Part shown: positions 23,330 to 39,205 of the stretch, in pieces
How the letters are laid out: each line of letters begins with the position of its first letter
Position numbering within the stretch: the stretch's first letter is position 1
Position numbers and translations under genes: made by a program
The notes under the pieces: generated by a model
Seen by the model: the letters and a program-made list of their open reading frames with translations, nothing else
Databases searched by the model: none
Told to the model about the DNA's origin: nothing
Assembly (NCBI GenBank): GCA_007644065.1
Contig: VJWN01000011.1
Span: 1 to 64,000 of the forward strand
Direction: 5' to 3'
DNA from: Margaritispora aquatica
Lineage: Eukaryota; Ascomycota; Leotiomycetes; Helotiales; Discinellaceae
DNA length: 64,000 bases

Positions 23330-24520
23330 CTCGGACTAGCAGCTGTTAACAATCTCACAGTCCAGAGACTAGAACTCACCAGGCTAGAAGACGACGACCT
23401 AATACTGCGGTGATATTGCAGAGAACTGCCTCCTTCTGACATGTCTGGAGATGTGCTATAAAGTTACTTCCCTGTGATATTAACGAAGAGTATAATAACC
23501 TGAGTATGTTTATACTCTGTTAGGAGCGTTGTGTTATCAGAATTTTCGCTTGTCTTCAAGGACAGCCCGAATGTCACTCATTCTGATGTTACGGCTAGCT
23601 TGTCAGCTTGCAGGTCGTTTTCCTCGACACGTGCAACGCCCGGTTAGAGGTGTGCACAGACTTTTTACTTGCTAATCCAAGAATTTGAAACCTTAATAAC
23701 TTTGTAATTAATCGTCCTATAATTATTCCCTTCGTAGGGGTTAGGCAGGTAGATTGTGTGTATAAGTCGTACTAATTACTTTACAAATTTTAAGACTAAT
23801 CGGACAACTATAGCTAGGGTGCATGAAGCTTTTGGAGCCTCCACCTCTCCCCCTGCATGAGAGACAGCATTATTTTGCGCTGGCAAACCTCTCATACGGA
23901 CTTCCACCTCCGCACAACTCGAACTCGAACGACATGGTCTCTGACGTGAGAGTGGTTTCTGACACTCCCACCCGTAAGGTAGTCCCGAAGCCACCTGCAC
24001 CTGGGCAGGTCCCATGCAAAATCCCGAGATCCCTTACCTTGCAGCACAAACTAAGGCACGATCTACCGAGGTAGAGATTTCCTAGCTGCATGCCCATGTC
24101 CATGTCCATGTCCATGCCCATTCTAGTTCTACTCCGTGCCTGCTGAGCTGCTAAGTGCGTGCTGACTGTGGCAAGATTTTACGACTCTACTAGGCATGTA
24201 AGTCTGATATGCAGGGCAGCCTGGGCAGGGCAATCGAAAACGGCTCGGCTAAAGTACCTAGGCCTACTTTTATATTCCTTGTATACTGAAGAGGATCGAT
24301 TGCTTACTGTACCTCGTGCTAAAATGTATACTCGATAGTAAATTTTGGTATGATTACGAAGGTAAGCGACTGGCCATCTTCGGGGTGGAAAGGTAGGTGG
24401 CCACACATTCTTCCTGACTGTAGGTATCATTTGGTCACTGAATCGTTTCAATTTCTTCTGTACACAGCAGATGCTCAGTCTTTTCCAAAGGTTCATCCAA
24501 ATAAACTCTTTCTATTCCAG
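23330..24520. promoter_or_regulatory. Divergent intergenic region (AAA+ / ATP-grasp 1)
   Basis: 1.2 kb between two divergently transcribed genes, so it should hold both promoters. A small 6-bp repeat 'atgtcc' (about 24097-24118) is visible, and a pyrimidine stretch lies before the ATG at 24521. No specific factor site can be assigned. Confidence 0.35.
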
Positions 24521-26600
24521 ATGGGCGACCTTAGTCTCAGCAACCGACACATTGTAGACGAGATGTCTGGAATTATTGTTGCCCGGAATGCGGATGGTCA
24601 CGAAGGTGAGTTCTCAACCCAAAATTTCTCCCTGTCGCCTTTCTAATATTCATGTAGTGCATGTACAATGTTGCTGGGATGTCAATGATACCATTACCGT
24701 TGATACTTCTAATTCGACCTTGTGGCAATCCGTTGACATCTTTTTCACCAAAATATCAAAACCTCTCACTCTCCCGTCTTTCAAAGGCATGGAAAATATC
24801 CAACTGCTGGTCGAGCTTTGTGAGAATGAGCACCACCAGCTCAAACCACTTGATTTCGGATCTACAGAGGCGTTCGCTTTTATGCTCAGTTGCATTTCAA
24901 GCGCGGTCTATGAGAATGAAAGTTTCGCGAGAATCATTGTGCCCAAATCCACGGGGTACATTGTCCGTTCCGACATTATCCCCCTACGTCTGCTAGATTG
25001 CCAATTAGTGGATAGCGTTGCGAGCTTTTCAAAACCGCTTCAATTCTTCCAAGGTGGACCCATCGGTGTCGAGAACTTGCGAGGACTTCCAAACGCCTTC
25101 AGAGCATCCGTTGGAGGGTTACTCCTGAAACCGACCACTCAGACCGGCAGTGACACGATCGAATCTCTGCGAAATTTTCTTGATCTCGAATTGCAGAATC
25201 GGCTGTCGTTTCCTTGGCTGTCGGAGCAAGTACTGAAACCTCAAACCTTGGCTATTGTCGATGGCGGCATCTCTGGCCCAGATCATGGTGGCACGGGAGG
25301 TAGCATTTACACAGCAGCAGCCGCTCTGGGTATTGACATGGTCGTATTCGATAGCCCTAATCACTGGGTAAATGGTCCACGATATTGCCACTGGCGGAAA
25401 GCCACTGTTCCTCTCGAGTGTCCGCTCGAGCCCGAAGCCGACTTCGTGGGTAAAATTGTGGATGCGGTGCGCTCGTACAAGGGTCAGATTGATGGCATTG
25501 TGACGTTCCGCGACCATTACAAGCTCTTCGTTGCGGAGGCCGCTTTGCAGCTCTCATTGCCGACTTATCCTCCTTCAGCATATGATATCGCCACTGATAA
25601 ATTCAAGACCAGTGTCTTCGAGGGACACCACGCATATCGTGCTTCTAATGCAGAGGAGGCTTCCAATATCGTGCAAGAGCACAACCTGGAGTTTCCATTG
25701 ATCATAAAACCTACGAATGGATTCCTCTCCGAAGGCGTGTTCAGAGTTGAGAACCTTGCGCAACTCAAGGCCGGTGTGGGCGGCATCAATACTGAGCGAC
25801 ATGGCAAAGATTTCGTGATCGAGAAGTATTGTGAAGGACCAGAAGTTGATGCAAACTTCGTCCTTTGCGACGGGGAGTTGTTATTCTTCGAGGCATCCGA
25901 TGACTTTCCCAAGACGGGAGATGCTAATAGTCAAGGGAACGTCCACAGCTTCATCGAGCTGGCGAATGTGCTCCCATCCAAGCTTCCGGATTACGAGCTT
26001 GCCATTCTTCGAGACTCCCTACATCAGAGCCTTCTTAGAATGGAATTCCATGATGGATTCTATCACCTCGAAGCCCGGGTTGAGAATTCAAGCATGGAGT
26101 ACACGACGACCAATAACGTCCTTGATCTGACCGAGCGCTCCGTTCCAGCCAAAGGAGCACCATCTGCTTGGTTAATCGAGGTCAATCCACGACCACCGGG
26201 AATCCAGGCTTCGGATGCGGTAAAGCATACCTATGGTCTTGATTATTTCGGCCTCGCCTTGCTGTTTGCTGTCAACGACAAGCTTCGGGTCAGGCAGCTT
26301 TCGCATCCTTGGGCACAAGGGGCTCAGTACTGGTGCGAGATGGTGTTCATCCCCGTCGAAAAAGGCGGAGTATATCAATCTGGAAACATTTGTGTGGATG
26401 TCCTTGAGAGGCGTCCTGATCTTGCAGCTCATGTCTCTGGCAGCTTCTGCTTTCTGAACAAGGGAGATGAAGTGAAAGATCCTTCGACCGGGATTAATTC
26501 TTGGGTGGCGTATTTCATTGTTTACTCTCGAAAGAGCCGAGCAGATGTGTTGGAAATTGCGGATTGTGTAAGGCGCGAGGTTCAGTTTTCGATTGTGTAG
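24521..26600 (+). CDS. ATP-grasp amide ligase 1
   Basis: Two exons (24521-24605, 24658-26600) give 675 aa; the start ATG follows 'ctattccag' and the phase-1 intron position is shared with ligase 2. ATP-grasp features: nucleotide-binding lysine in 'FPLIIKPTNGF' (about residue 379), 'KYCEGPEVDANFV' (about 418-430), metal-binding 'HLEAR' (about 500) and 'WLIEVNPRPPG' (about 533-543). Enzymes of this type form an acyl phosphate from a carboxylate and ATP and then an amide bond, as in carnosine synthase or L-amino-acid ligases. The N-terminal 300 residues are a poorly conserved pre-ATP-grasp region. It is divergent from the AAA+ gene and convergent with the halogenase. Substrates unknown; a dipeptide or aryl-amide ligase is inferred. 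Confidence 0.85.
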
Positions 26601-26694
26601 GTACCTAGATGATGTGTTGGGTTTGCCAGAGCTGGGAATGGGAAGAAAATTGAAAATTCAGACTTTTTTTCTTCTTAAATTCAACCGAGTAATC

Positions 26695-26730
<36 letters not shown>

Positions 26731-26977
26731 ATCCAGTGAATATGAAGAATGAGCTTTGAAGTCTGTTGTGATATGATACGCCGAGATACTATACAGCAGC
26801 TTTGTTCGTGACGATACAGCGAGAAGAATGGGAATCGCAAACAGCTTTCCTACCCGCACTCTCAACAACACCTCATCTCACAAAAAACTGACAATCATGA
26901 CAAATTCTTATATTCCTGTCTCAAATTCTATAGACTCTGCCTCTCAACTGCTAAGTTCAGAAATACGTCAGTTTCAG
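26601..26977. other. Convergent 3' region with poly(A) tract
   Basis: Short spacer between the 3' ends of ATP-grasp ligase 1 and the halogenase. It includes an uninterrupted A run of about 31 bases at 26698-26728, which could be a genomic microsatellite or the tail of a retroposed fragment. Terminators for both genes must lie here. Confidence 0.5.
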
Positions 26978-30517
<3,540 letters not shown>

Positions 30518-32560
30518 TTATTCGATAATTGGCACCCATTCTTCGCGAATCTCCTCTATCTTCCTGAGTAGCTCCTTTCTCCCCGTGCTACTTTCGACGA
30601 GCAAGCATGCATGGAAGCTTGTCTCTACCGCATCCGGGGAAACAACGTATTCGCCCGGCTCATAGTAGTTGCGATATATTGAGATGCTGTTCATCAGAGA
30701 TGGTTTCCTCTTGGCTAGAGCGATGGCAGGATTCTCTGACTTGAGTATACCACCTTTCTCAGGCATAAGACTGAGAACTGCCATGCACGGCTGGACTTCT
30801 GGGGAGAATGGTACGGCGAGGGCCCTGAAGCGTTTCTCGTCCATGACACACCGAAGCACATGGAGAGCGTAGTAATCTACACCATGTGTCCATGTGGTTG
30901 CGTGAAGGGGGAAGTATCCAGGAGGACGAGGGTTTACTTCAATCATGAAGGCACTTGGCTCGCGATCTCGGGACTGGAGAGATTCCTCAATCACAAGATC
31001 GATTGTGCCTTCACTTTCGACATACTTGGCTGTCGAATTCTTCACCCGGGCTTCACAGTGAAATACCCCCGTGTGGAAACCCATGCGTGCCAGTGAGTCT
31101 CTTAGACGGCTGAAGAGCATAGCTTTCTCATTCTCGGGGATTTTAGACGGGAACATTAAGACAGTCTCCTGGAAGTCGGTTTGCCCTGTCTTGTCACTCA
31201 TGTCTGCATTGCAAGGGAAGTCGTCAGAAATGTTTCCGAACACAATGTCGCCATTCCAGAGAGCAAAATTAACGTCAACTTCCGGCCCATCGATGTACGG
31301 CTCCACCAAAACCCGAGATTGGATCGGCGTGTCACCAACATGCCCCAGGACTTTAGAGTGGGCTTTGCGTACCGCTGATCGGAGTTCTTCCTCGTCTCGT
31401 GCTTTTGTTACACACAAGCTGCTCCATCCCGTGCATGGCTTGACGACGATGGGATACTCGATATTGAGAGGATTCTCGGAACTTCGAAGCATTCGATCTA
31501 GCTCATTGTAGTTGTCCACGGAGAATGAGCTATTTGCCTCAGCTTCCAGCATGCGTGAAGCGTGCTTATTTGTCGCGATGGAGAATGACAATGGAGAACT
31601 CGTAGGAAGTCCAAGAAGCTCGGCAGCATGAGCGACTTGGGTAGAGTAGACATCGTAACGAGTGAAGATTCCATCCAGCTTCAGGCCCTTGGCGGCATTT
31701 ACAATGCGTTGTGTCAGTCCGTCATCGACATTAAGGTCGATTGGGTGGAAAGATTCACGCAAATACGCCAGTGGTCCTTTCGGGGAATGCAAAAAGTGCT
31801 CTGGCCGGTCAAGGATCACTAGATCGACACCAAGACATCTAATGGCTTCATATGTAAGAAGCTCGGGTGGTGGACAGTGCACGAGAGCCACTCTTTGTCG
31901 TGGGATAGGATCTGGTAGTAGGAATTCGAGGGCGAGTCGGTAGCGAAATTCATTCTCTAGAACTTCCATCGCATGGCCAACAGTGTCAAAGTCGGATGGA
32001 TTGACCAATACAGCGCCGATGCAATTTGAAAGGATATTGTAAAGCTGCTCAGGTTCATGTCGTGGTTTCTGATTTGGGAAATGCTCTATGAACTCTCTTG
32101 GCTGCAAGAAACCAGACGTAGCATCTGATACGGTGCAGCCATGCATCCGTAGTTCTATAATGTCCGATCTGGCAACGAAACCATCTTGAGCAGGCAAGAT
32201 CAATTTAATTCCAATTGGAGTTGAGGCCGGGTTCTTCTTGAGTGCATGGGAGATGAACGCCTTCACTGTGGAAGTGTTGGTCCCCAATCCTTCGCGAAGA
32301 TTATCAGGCCAGATGAACTCTGTTACGCTCCCTGTTTGTAAATCGCCAACGTTTGCTGTTGGTTCAATAACAAGATCAACGGTTTTGCAAACAAAGGCTT
32401 CGTAGTGATCATTGAATCGCCATTGAAATGAGAAGGTTGAGGCTGCTAAATACTTAGGACGCGGCAGACAACTCAACTGAGTGATGGTGGACTAACCTCG
32501 ACTTTCTCCATCTGGACTAAAAAGTGAGTCGATTACACCCCAAGTGACTTGAGATATCAT
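30518..32560 (-). CDS. ATP-grasp amide ligase 2
   Basis: Two exons (32497-32560, 30518-32442) give 662 aa. The long frame has no ATG near its start; the first exon was found upstream and joins through a 54-bp phase-1 intron at the same place as in ligase 1 (after a DGxx motif). Motifs: 'YPIVVKPCTGW' with the nucleotide lysine, 'YIDGPEVDVNF', 'FHCEARV' and 'FMIEVNPRPPG'. The organisation and C-terminal 'LMPEKGGIL' stretch mirror ligase 1 ('IPVEKGGVY'), so the two are paralogs of moderate divergence and opposite strand. Likely a second amide-forming ligase of the same pathway, acting on a different substrate pair; this is inference. Confidence 0.85.
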
Positions 32561-33410
32561 TTTGATAGAATATTACACACTGGAAGATGTGAGTTGGCTC
32601 ACAAGGATGAAAATGGTGAATTCTTCTTGATTCAACAAGTCGGTTATAGGGAATGGAATCAGACAAACAAATAGACCGGGGAGGTGCGTGTACTGCAGAC
32701 ATTCGTTGTGCAGAACCCTAGCTTGACTGTCCTTGACCGCCTTCGAATAATCCTCGACTTGTTATCTTTGTTCTATAAGGCAACATCTACTAAAAATGCT
32801 CTCATTTTTCCAGCCAGGGAGGTAAATTATGACTAGGGTGTAATTTTACTTACGGGACTTACCCCTCCCCTGAAAACCATGTCAGCTCCAGTGATTCCAT
32901 GTACACTTCCGACCTGAAGCTCCATGCATGCATGGCATTGGGTATTTTTACGTGAGATCTCTTATTCCTCGGCAAAACTTTCGTGATTCGTTCTTCCCAC
33001 GGCCTTGTCCCTCGACAGTAGCAAGGAACGGTTCATGCAGCATGGATTCAGATGGCTTGATTCTACTGATACTTCGCTACATGCATTCCAGCTGCTACAT
33101 ACACTGCTGCTTAATTGATATAACATACCTCACGTAAGCCTGCCTGGAGATGCTACCTAGGTACAGTAAGTAAGCTTTGGACTTTCTCTTTCTGGAACTC
33201 TCTCCGTCTTGGCAGTTTCTCATAGAACATGTGCGCCATGGAAAACATAATTGGAACTCGATGACTAGTATGGTGGCAATTCTAGCATAGGCCAGGAGGA
33301 GTATTTCGATGGGGGTGCGGAAGAGCTGAAAAGTTGAGAGGAGATAATATCTCAAAACTTTTGACTTATTGGAACGTGTAGGATAGGATATGAGTATCAA
33401 GTAATGAGTA
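32561..33410. other. Intergenic, ATP-grasp 2 promoter
   Basis: About 850 bp between the start of ATP-grasp 2 and the end of the S9 peptidase. It includes 'gctacctaggtac' (about 33150), one of several TACCTAGGTA-type motifs in this half of the window. Confidence 0.35.
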
Positions 33411-35599
33411 TCAAGTAATGAGTGTTCTTTTGTACAAAGCCTCCTCATCTTCGAAGCACTTCCTCACGTTCTCCTCCTTCCTGAAACCGTGGCCTTCACC
33501 CTCAAAAACGATCAAGGTAACATCTTTGCCTCCATCTTTCATAACCCTCTCCATTTCCAGCGCTTGTTGCAGCGGCACAACGGGATCCTCGGATCCCTGG
33601 AGGAGCACCACTGGAGCAGTGATCTTCTCAGCGTGAAAGCAGGGACTCCTCCCTCTATAAATCTCTTCCTTTTCCTCATCTGAGGTGTCCGGAGGAAAGA
33701 GGAGGTTGAAAATGTAGTGTGATTCAAATTTATGTGTGAATTCCATGAGCTTCTTCAGGTTCCCAACCCCAAAGTAAGAGCACCCGGCAGCGAAGACTTG
33801 AGGATAAGAGACGAGTGCCTGAAGAACCGTGTAACCGCCCGAGCTCGCCCCTCTGATCGCGACACGTTTCTTGTCAATAAGGTTTTGAGATGCGAGGAAG
33901 TCAATGCAAGAGACCGTATCCTCGACGTCTTTGATTCCCCAGCCTAGATGAGAAGGAAGTTAGTGAATCATGATGACCTTCCCAAGAATATCCCTAGAAA
34001 GAAGGAAGGAAAGTAAACGAGATCAAACTTGATAGGAGGAGGTAATGAAGAATCAAAACATCAGCGATCACTTACTATAGTCAAGATCATCACGATATGC
34101 ACGCCCAAATCCACTCGAGCCTGCGTAATTCACGTGTGCAAAAGCATATCCGCGTGAGGTGAAATATTGCGCATCCAGACGGAGGGCAGGTGGGACATGC
34201 CCCGTTGGGCCACCGTGAATATTGATGATCAGAGGAGGTAATGAGCCCCTAGGGGCCTCGAAACCAGGGTTATGTGGGGGAACAAAGATTGCGTATGAGG
34301 GTCTGGAGAGATCAGTTCCGTGTGTACGAGGAAAAGTGATTGATTGCGAAGGAGAGAATATTTCTAGGGGCAGGTCTATGGTTGTCGAGCTCTTGAGAAT
34401 CTGCTTTTCCGAAGGCCTGGTAATGTCAACGAGATAGAGGGCTGGCGGCGTTTTTGTTGTGCCGCCTATGACCGCAAATGTGGTAGGAGAGACAGATCGG
34501 ATACTGTTGAAATCCGCATGCACAATGTCGAGCGGGAGTTCTGTGACAGATTTTGTGATGATATCGTATATGATGATTCCGGTGGCGCCTTTATTTGTAT
34601 ATGCGATTACGAGAGTATTCTCATCCAAGAAATCATACGTAGAACTATCAAGATTTAGTTTCGAATGCTCACGAGAAGTTCAAAAAGGCACTTACGTTCC
34701 GGCATACCATTCTATTTTCCCCATCTCCACTTCCTCATACCCTTTTAAATGGATATACTCTACGCTTTTTGATGTCAAGTCATACCGAAAAAGCTGCCAT
34801 ATTCCATTCGGCTCATCAACAAACCAAAGTGACCCATCGGGACTCCATCGTGGTTGGCAAACTGCAGACTTGAGCGGTTTACCAGCAAGATGAGTCTTAT
34901 TGATCGGTACTCCATTGACCCAATCTGCAACGAAGACCTGAGCTCCAGTCCATGGCATATCAGGATGGTTCCACTGGGTCCAGGAAATATTCTTCCCATC
35001 CGGACTGAATCTTGGATGAAAGTAGAAGTCTGCACCTTCGACTACTACTTTACTAGTCTTGGTCTTGGTATCGAGAAGCGCAATTGTGTTCACTACTTCG
35101 CCATCCCCCCGGTGGAGCTCTTGAATGGCTAGAATCAGCTCCGGTTGAGTGGGTGAGGGACTGAAGTCGGCGTAATAGATCTTTGTAGACACGCTACCAG
35201 CAATTATCTCCTCTACCTCCCCAGTGTTGGATAAAAGGTAAACTCCTGTCGTATTCACATCTGTGAATACAATGCATCCATCTGGACGAACAGCTGCGGC
35301 GCCACCTCCATAGGTGTGGACTTTTGACCTGACATTGAATTTCTGGGGTAGGGCCTCCTGACTTCCTTCTGCATTGAAACGGACGATGGCCCCACGGCCG
35401 TTTTCTGCTGGTCGATTCTCAATGATATATACGTCTTTTGTTTTCGGCTAGATTGCGTCAGAATATTGACTGAACAATATGGCAAAATGCTTACGTCCAC
35501 CATCAATCCAGCGAAAAGTACCACGCCAGCAGCGGGGATGGACGACGTGATTTGACTTGTCCATGTACCGAATGGCGCGATTTTCCTTAGAGATGCCAT
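33411..35599 (-). CDS. S9-family serine peptidase (acylaminoacyl/dipeptidyl type)
   Basis: Four exons (35495-35599, 34696-35447, 34076-34644, 33411-33943) give 652 aa. The N-terminal half is a beta-propeller-like repeat region ('VRPDGCIVFTDV', 'FHPRFSPDGKNISWTQW', 'CQPRWSPDGSLWFVDE'). The C-terminal half is an alpha/beta hydrolase: oxyanion region 'NIHGGPTGH', nucleophile 'RGASSGGYT', Asp in 'GSEDPVVPL' and His in 'GEGHGF'. This matches S9C oligopeptidases. No signal peptide, so cytosolic. In a peptide-forming cluster it could trim a precursor, cleave a protecting residue or degrade a toxic intermediate; the sequence does not decide between these. Confidence 0.85.
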
Positions 35600-36321
35600 T
35601 GTTCTTGCTGCTCACAAGGATTTTCGGCAGTGAATCGCTTTGAAAAATAAGGGTATAAATTCACGCAGGAGTCCGCTGATAGCGAAAATATTTTGAATAT
35701 CAAGCAAGATACCGACACCTGCGGAGTAATTGAACCGAGAATGTCGATTCTGGTACAAGGTATAGGGTGAAGTAAGCTGACATAAGGGCGGTGAGTTTAG
35801 ACAATATACGGTACTGGGACTGGGATATATAGTACCTGGCTGGTTGCTGAGTACCTGTCTGTCCTATATCCTATCCTATCCTTACCTAATTAAGTGATTT
35901 TCTCGGTAAACCTTGTTGACCCCTGGATTTATATGGCTGCAAATTAAGTGGAGCCCGACCCGCTTGTAGACAGCTGCCTTACTAGTAGAGCCCAAACTGA
36001 AATACCTTTTCTGCCTACCTAGGTAGGCAGCCATTCATGCGCGCGGAATAGAATGGATTCATTGCACCATTGCATCACATCTCCTCCAGCGAAACTCGCT
36101 TCCATTGGCGTTGATTAGGTAAAGAATCTAGGCCAGGGGAAATTCTATTGTTTAGGTGCCGAGGTACAAGTACCTACCTACTTGTACCTATCTACTTGTA
36201 CTTATCTATTTGTACCTATCTAACACCTATATAACTTCGTTTTGTCCTAGATGAGCAGTGAGTGTTCCACAAAGTATTTCCATTTGTCATCGCCTAAAAG
36301 AACTATCCATTTGACAACCCA
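35600..36321. other. Intergenic with a 20-bp perfect palindrome
   Basis: Upstream of the S9 peptidase. Contains a perfect 20-bp palindrome at 36011-36030 (half-site 'ctgcctacct') and, at 36165-36235, repeated 'tacctatct' / 'ttgtac' units. Either simple-sequence drift or a regulatory site. Confidence 0.45.
36011..36030. promoter_or_regulatory. Perfect palindrome, candidate regulatory site
   Basis: Half-site 'ctgcctacct' followed immediately by its reverse complement, centred on CCTAGG, about 410 bp upstream of the S9 peptidase start. Similar CCTAGGTAGG cores recur in several intergenic gaps of the cluster. A dimeric zinc-cluster factor could read such a site, but this is only a suggestion. 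Confidence 0.3.
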
Positions 36322-38313
36322 TTAATGGAAGTGTCCAAAAGATGCTTTATCCACCGGTGTCTTCGAGATGCTCAATTGTCTAACTGACCCCTCCAGAACC
36401 GGACAATGGATCAGATTCCTTCTCTGTACCTTCCCCGCAAAGCTGCGTGGGAAATCGTCGGTGAAAATCACGCCACCTATAGGGACACAATGCTTCGGCA
36501 GCGTCGTTGCGGCGAAATCCACGACTTCTTGCGCCGTGATACTTGCACCCTCCTTCCGAATCACGTATGCGATGATCTCGAGGTCGAGTTCGTCATCTCG
36601 AGCGACTGTGGATGTCACGGCGGCTCTCTTGATCAAAGGATGTGTCATTAGCACCTCATCAACATCAACGGGGAGAATGGTCTCTTTCCCAATCTTGATG
36701 AGTTCAATATAGCGGGCGTGTAGCACTAATTGGTTGTTGCTCGGATCTATGTATCCCTTGTCTCCCGTCCTTAGCCAAGGTCCCTTTCCATCATCGTCTG
36801 GAAGGAATGTCGCTGCTGTTGCGGTCGGATTATTGCAGTACCCAGACATCATTTCTGGAGTACGGACACAGATCTCGCCGGGATCGTGAATACTAAGGGG
36901 TTTCCCCGTGTCGATATCGATAATTCTGGGGATCTAGTGAGCTCTCATGATTCTTGACATCGAAAGCCTTGCCACTTACTTCAATTCGACCTTTGGGGTG
37001 ACAACGCCACAGAAACCCAATTCCCAAGGGGTATCGATGGGGGTCATAGATACGATACCAGCTTCGGTGCTTCCGTACCCAGTTCTGACACGAGTGTAAC
37101 TGGGGAGGAGCGCCATAAATTCTTCGACTGATACTTTCCGGGAAAATGTCCCACCGACCAGAACGGTGCTCAATGACTTAAGGCAGTCCTTGGACCGGAG
37201 TCCGGAAGTGATTGTTTCTGTCATACTCTCCATCATCGCGGGTGACAATTGGATCTGGCTGATGCTTCCGGCTTGGATTCTGTCGAGAAATGTTGGCGCA
37301 TCAGTGACAGATGTCAAAGCCATGGGCAAACGGCCTGCACAAGCTTGTTGGCACATATTAAGACTGCTAACGTGGGAAAGTCCGATGTTCTGAAGCCATG
37401 CTGTATCACGTGGGTCGGGGGCAAAGAGGGGAGCATCCAGTCTTGCTAATTGAGCAGCTTGGGAAATATCAATCGCCTTGATATTTCCTGACGTGCCACT
37501 GCCGAATGATCGGACGGCTATCAGTTTTTTGGGATCTTTGCCTTGGTACGGATTCTTCCACCGACTCTCATCGGCACTTAGCAAGCTGCTGAATCTTGGT
37601 AAACGCCCAGAGTAGGGGGTTATCCCTCCAGGTGGATCGAATACCAAGATTCGAGTTTTGTCGATTTTCCAACCTGGGGCAGCCAACAGAATCTCTGTTA
37701 GGAACTCGGGGCTGACGAAGAGCCAGTTCACTTGCGCTGCTTCAATGAAAAGGCCTGTAGAGAAGGGAGTTAGTAAATTTCTTCTTCAATATCTTTAGGG
37801 AGTGGACGAATAATTATGTCTCCTGTTCTATGAATTCTGGAAAGGGAATTGGAACGTAGAAGAAACAACACCAGATTGGTGAAGTGGCGTATGAAAGAAT
37901 CAGCTATTCTTACCTGCCTGGTCAAGCGGAGTTGTTGGGAGGGGACAAAAAGTTGCACCAGCTGCAATCACGGCATCTCCGAGAACATAGTAATGAATTT
38001 CATTGACGCTGAGCAGTCCAACAGTATCGCCCTCGACTAATCCAATATCGTGCAGCCCGACAGCTATACGTTTCGTCAAGGATGCATACTCCAACCATGA
38101 AATTGACCGAGGTGGTCGATCGGCGTCAATCAACACCTGCGCAGAAGTTAGGAGAAAGTTGGCACAAACTCGAATCCATGAGACTTGCCGCAGAAGTGGG
38201 ATCTTTTGGTGGGCTAGAGAGCATACGTGTAGTATAATCCATCTTCCGCTGTGTGTGAACAAGAAGTTGGGGGAATTGATGTGTACAGGATGGGATTTTG
38301 AAGGGAAGTTCAA
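36322..38313 (-). CDS. AMP-binding acyl ligase (4-coumarate-CoA-ligase-like)
   Basis: Adenylating enzyme in several exons. Seen: 'LIDADRPPRSISWLEY' (N-terminal), P-loop 'SFGSGTSGNIKAID' (an atypical SGTSGxxK), 'LSTVLVGGTFSR', 'RTGYGSTEAGIVSM', 'WLRTGDKGYID' and the C-terminal lysine in 'FAGKVQRRNLI'. Final-intron and middle-intron junctions are clear (VELK/IPRII and DQAG/LFIEAA). The 5' end is uncertain: the plausible first exon ('NSPNFLFTHSG') opens behind an in-frame stop without an ATG, so a further small exon, a non-consensus junction or 5' damage must be considered. Role inferred: activation of the aryl polyketide acid or a fatty acid as adenylate or CoA ester. No carrier or reductase domain is fused. 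Confidence 0.75.
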
Positions 38314-39205
38314 GATGGGATAAGCAGTGAGGTGTGTATTTTACCTTGTAGGTAGAACTGTATGTAAATATATATGCCGATAAATAAGCCTTCTCCTTGT
38401 GTCAAAACATCACGGTCGTAAAGGCAAGGGCCGCCGGCAGATTCAGGTTGGTTCTTGGAGGATGCTGCAGCAAGAACCCTGTTCTTACACATCGGGGGTA
38501 CCCCTTGTCTTTTGTTTCCCTACACCTGCAAACTCGTTGCATCGTGTACTCTGATATCACGTAAGAATTCCATATCGTGGGTCTCACGGGTCTCACCGTC
38601 TCGAGATTTTTCGACTGCCTGTCTAATGGCTGGGGTTTAGCGAAAAAAGTGGAACTTCCGAATATGGCAACGGGAGAATTACCTCCATATGACTTTCCTT
38701 AACTACTTCCGTGGATACAGTAATCCTTCTAGCAAAAGAGCCACATACGCAAGCAGGGGGTTCATGCAGGACCTTTTTGTATCTGAGTAATCTATAGCTT
38801 GGTCTCACCACCTTGCCTAGGTAGGTAGGTAGGTACCTTACCTACTGGTTGGCAGGATACTTATTTTGTTTAATATAATTGTTAGCTTGTAGTTGCCTAG
38901 GTAAGGCAAAGAACTCCAAATTTGAAATATTCTCAAACGATAACATCATAATTAAGTAAATAGTATAAAGTATTATTGAAATTGCTGTATAACGAAACAA
39001 TGAGTTGCTTTCTCAATTGCAGAGAGAATCAGATATATAGCTCAAATGTTTTTTTTTTACTCGCAACATATCGTGGAAATCAATAGACTGCTCTGCACAA
39101 ATTAAACTAATGATCGTGGAAACTTTTTCATTTCAAGGGCCAATGGTTATATGATCGCATAAACAACGACTTCACTTCTTGATTACGCTAAACTTTCTAC
39201 CTCTC
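38314..39205. other. Intergenic with TAGG microsatellite
   Basis: Contains 'cctaggtaggtaggtaggta' at 38816-38835 followed by 'ccttacctac'. If the acyl ligase has an unseen first exon, it would be in 38320-38600. Otherwise AT-rich spacer. Confidence 0.4.

Noticed and set aside
24350..24646. Longer N terminus for ATP-grasp ligase 1 beginning at 24350
   Set aside because: The added residues look non-coding, and the ATG at 24521 plus a phase-1 intron matches the structure of the paralog at 30518-32560.
26605..26871. Minus-strand frame with a long Phe run
   Set aside because: The Phe run is the translated poly(A)/poly(T) tract at 26698-26728; not a protein.
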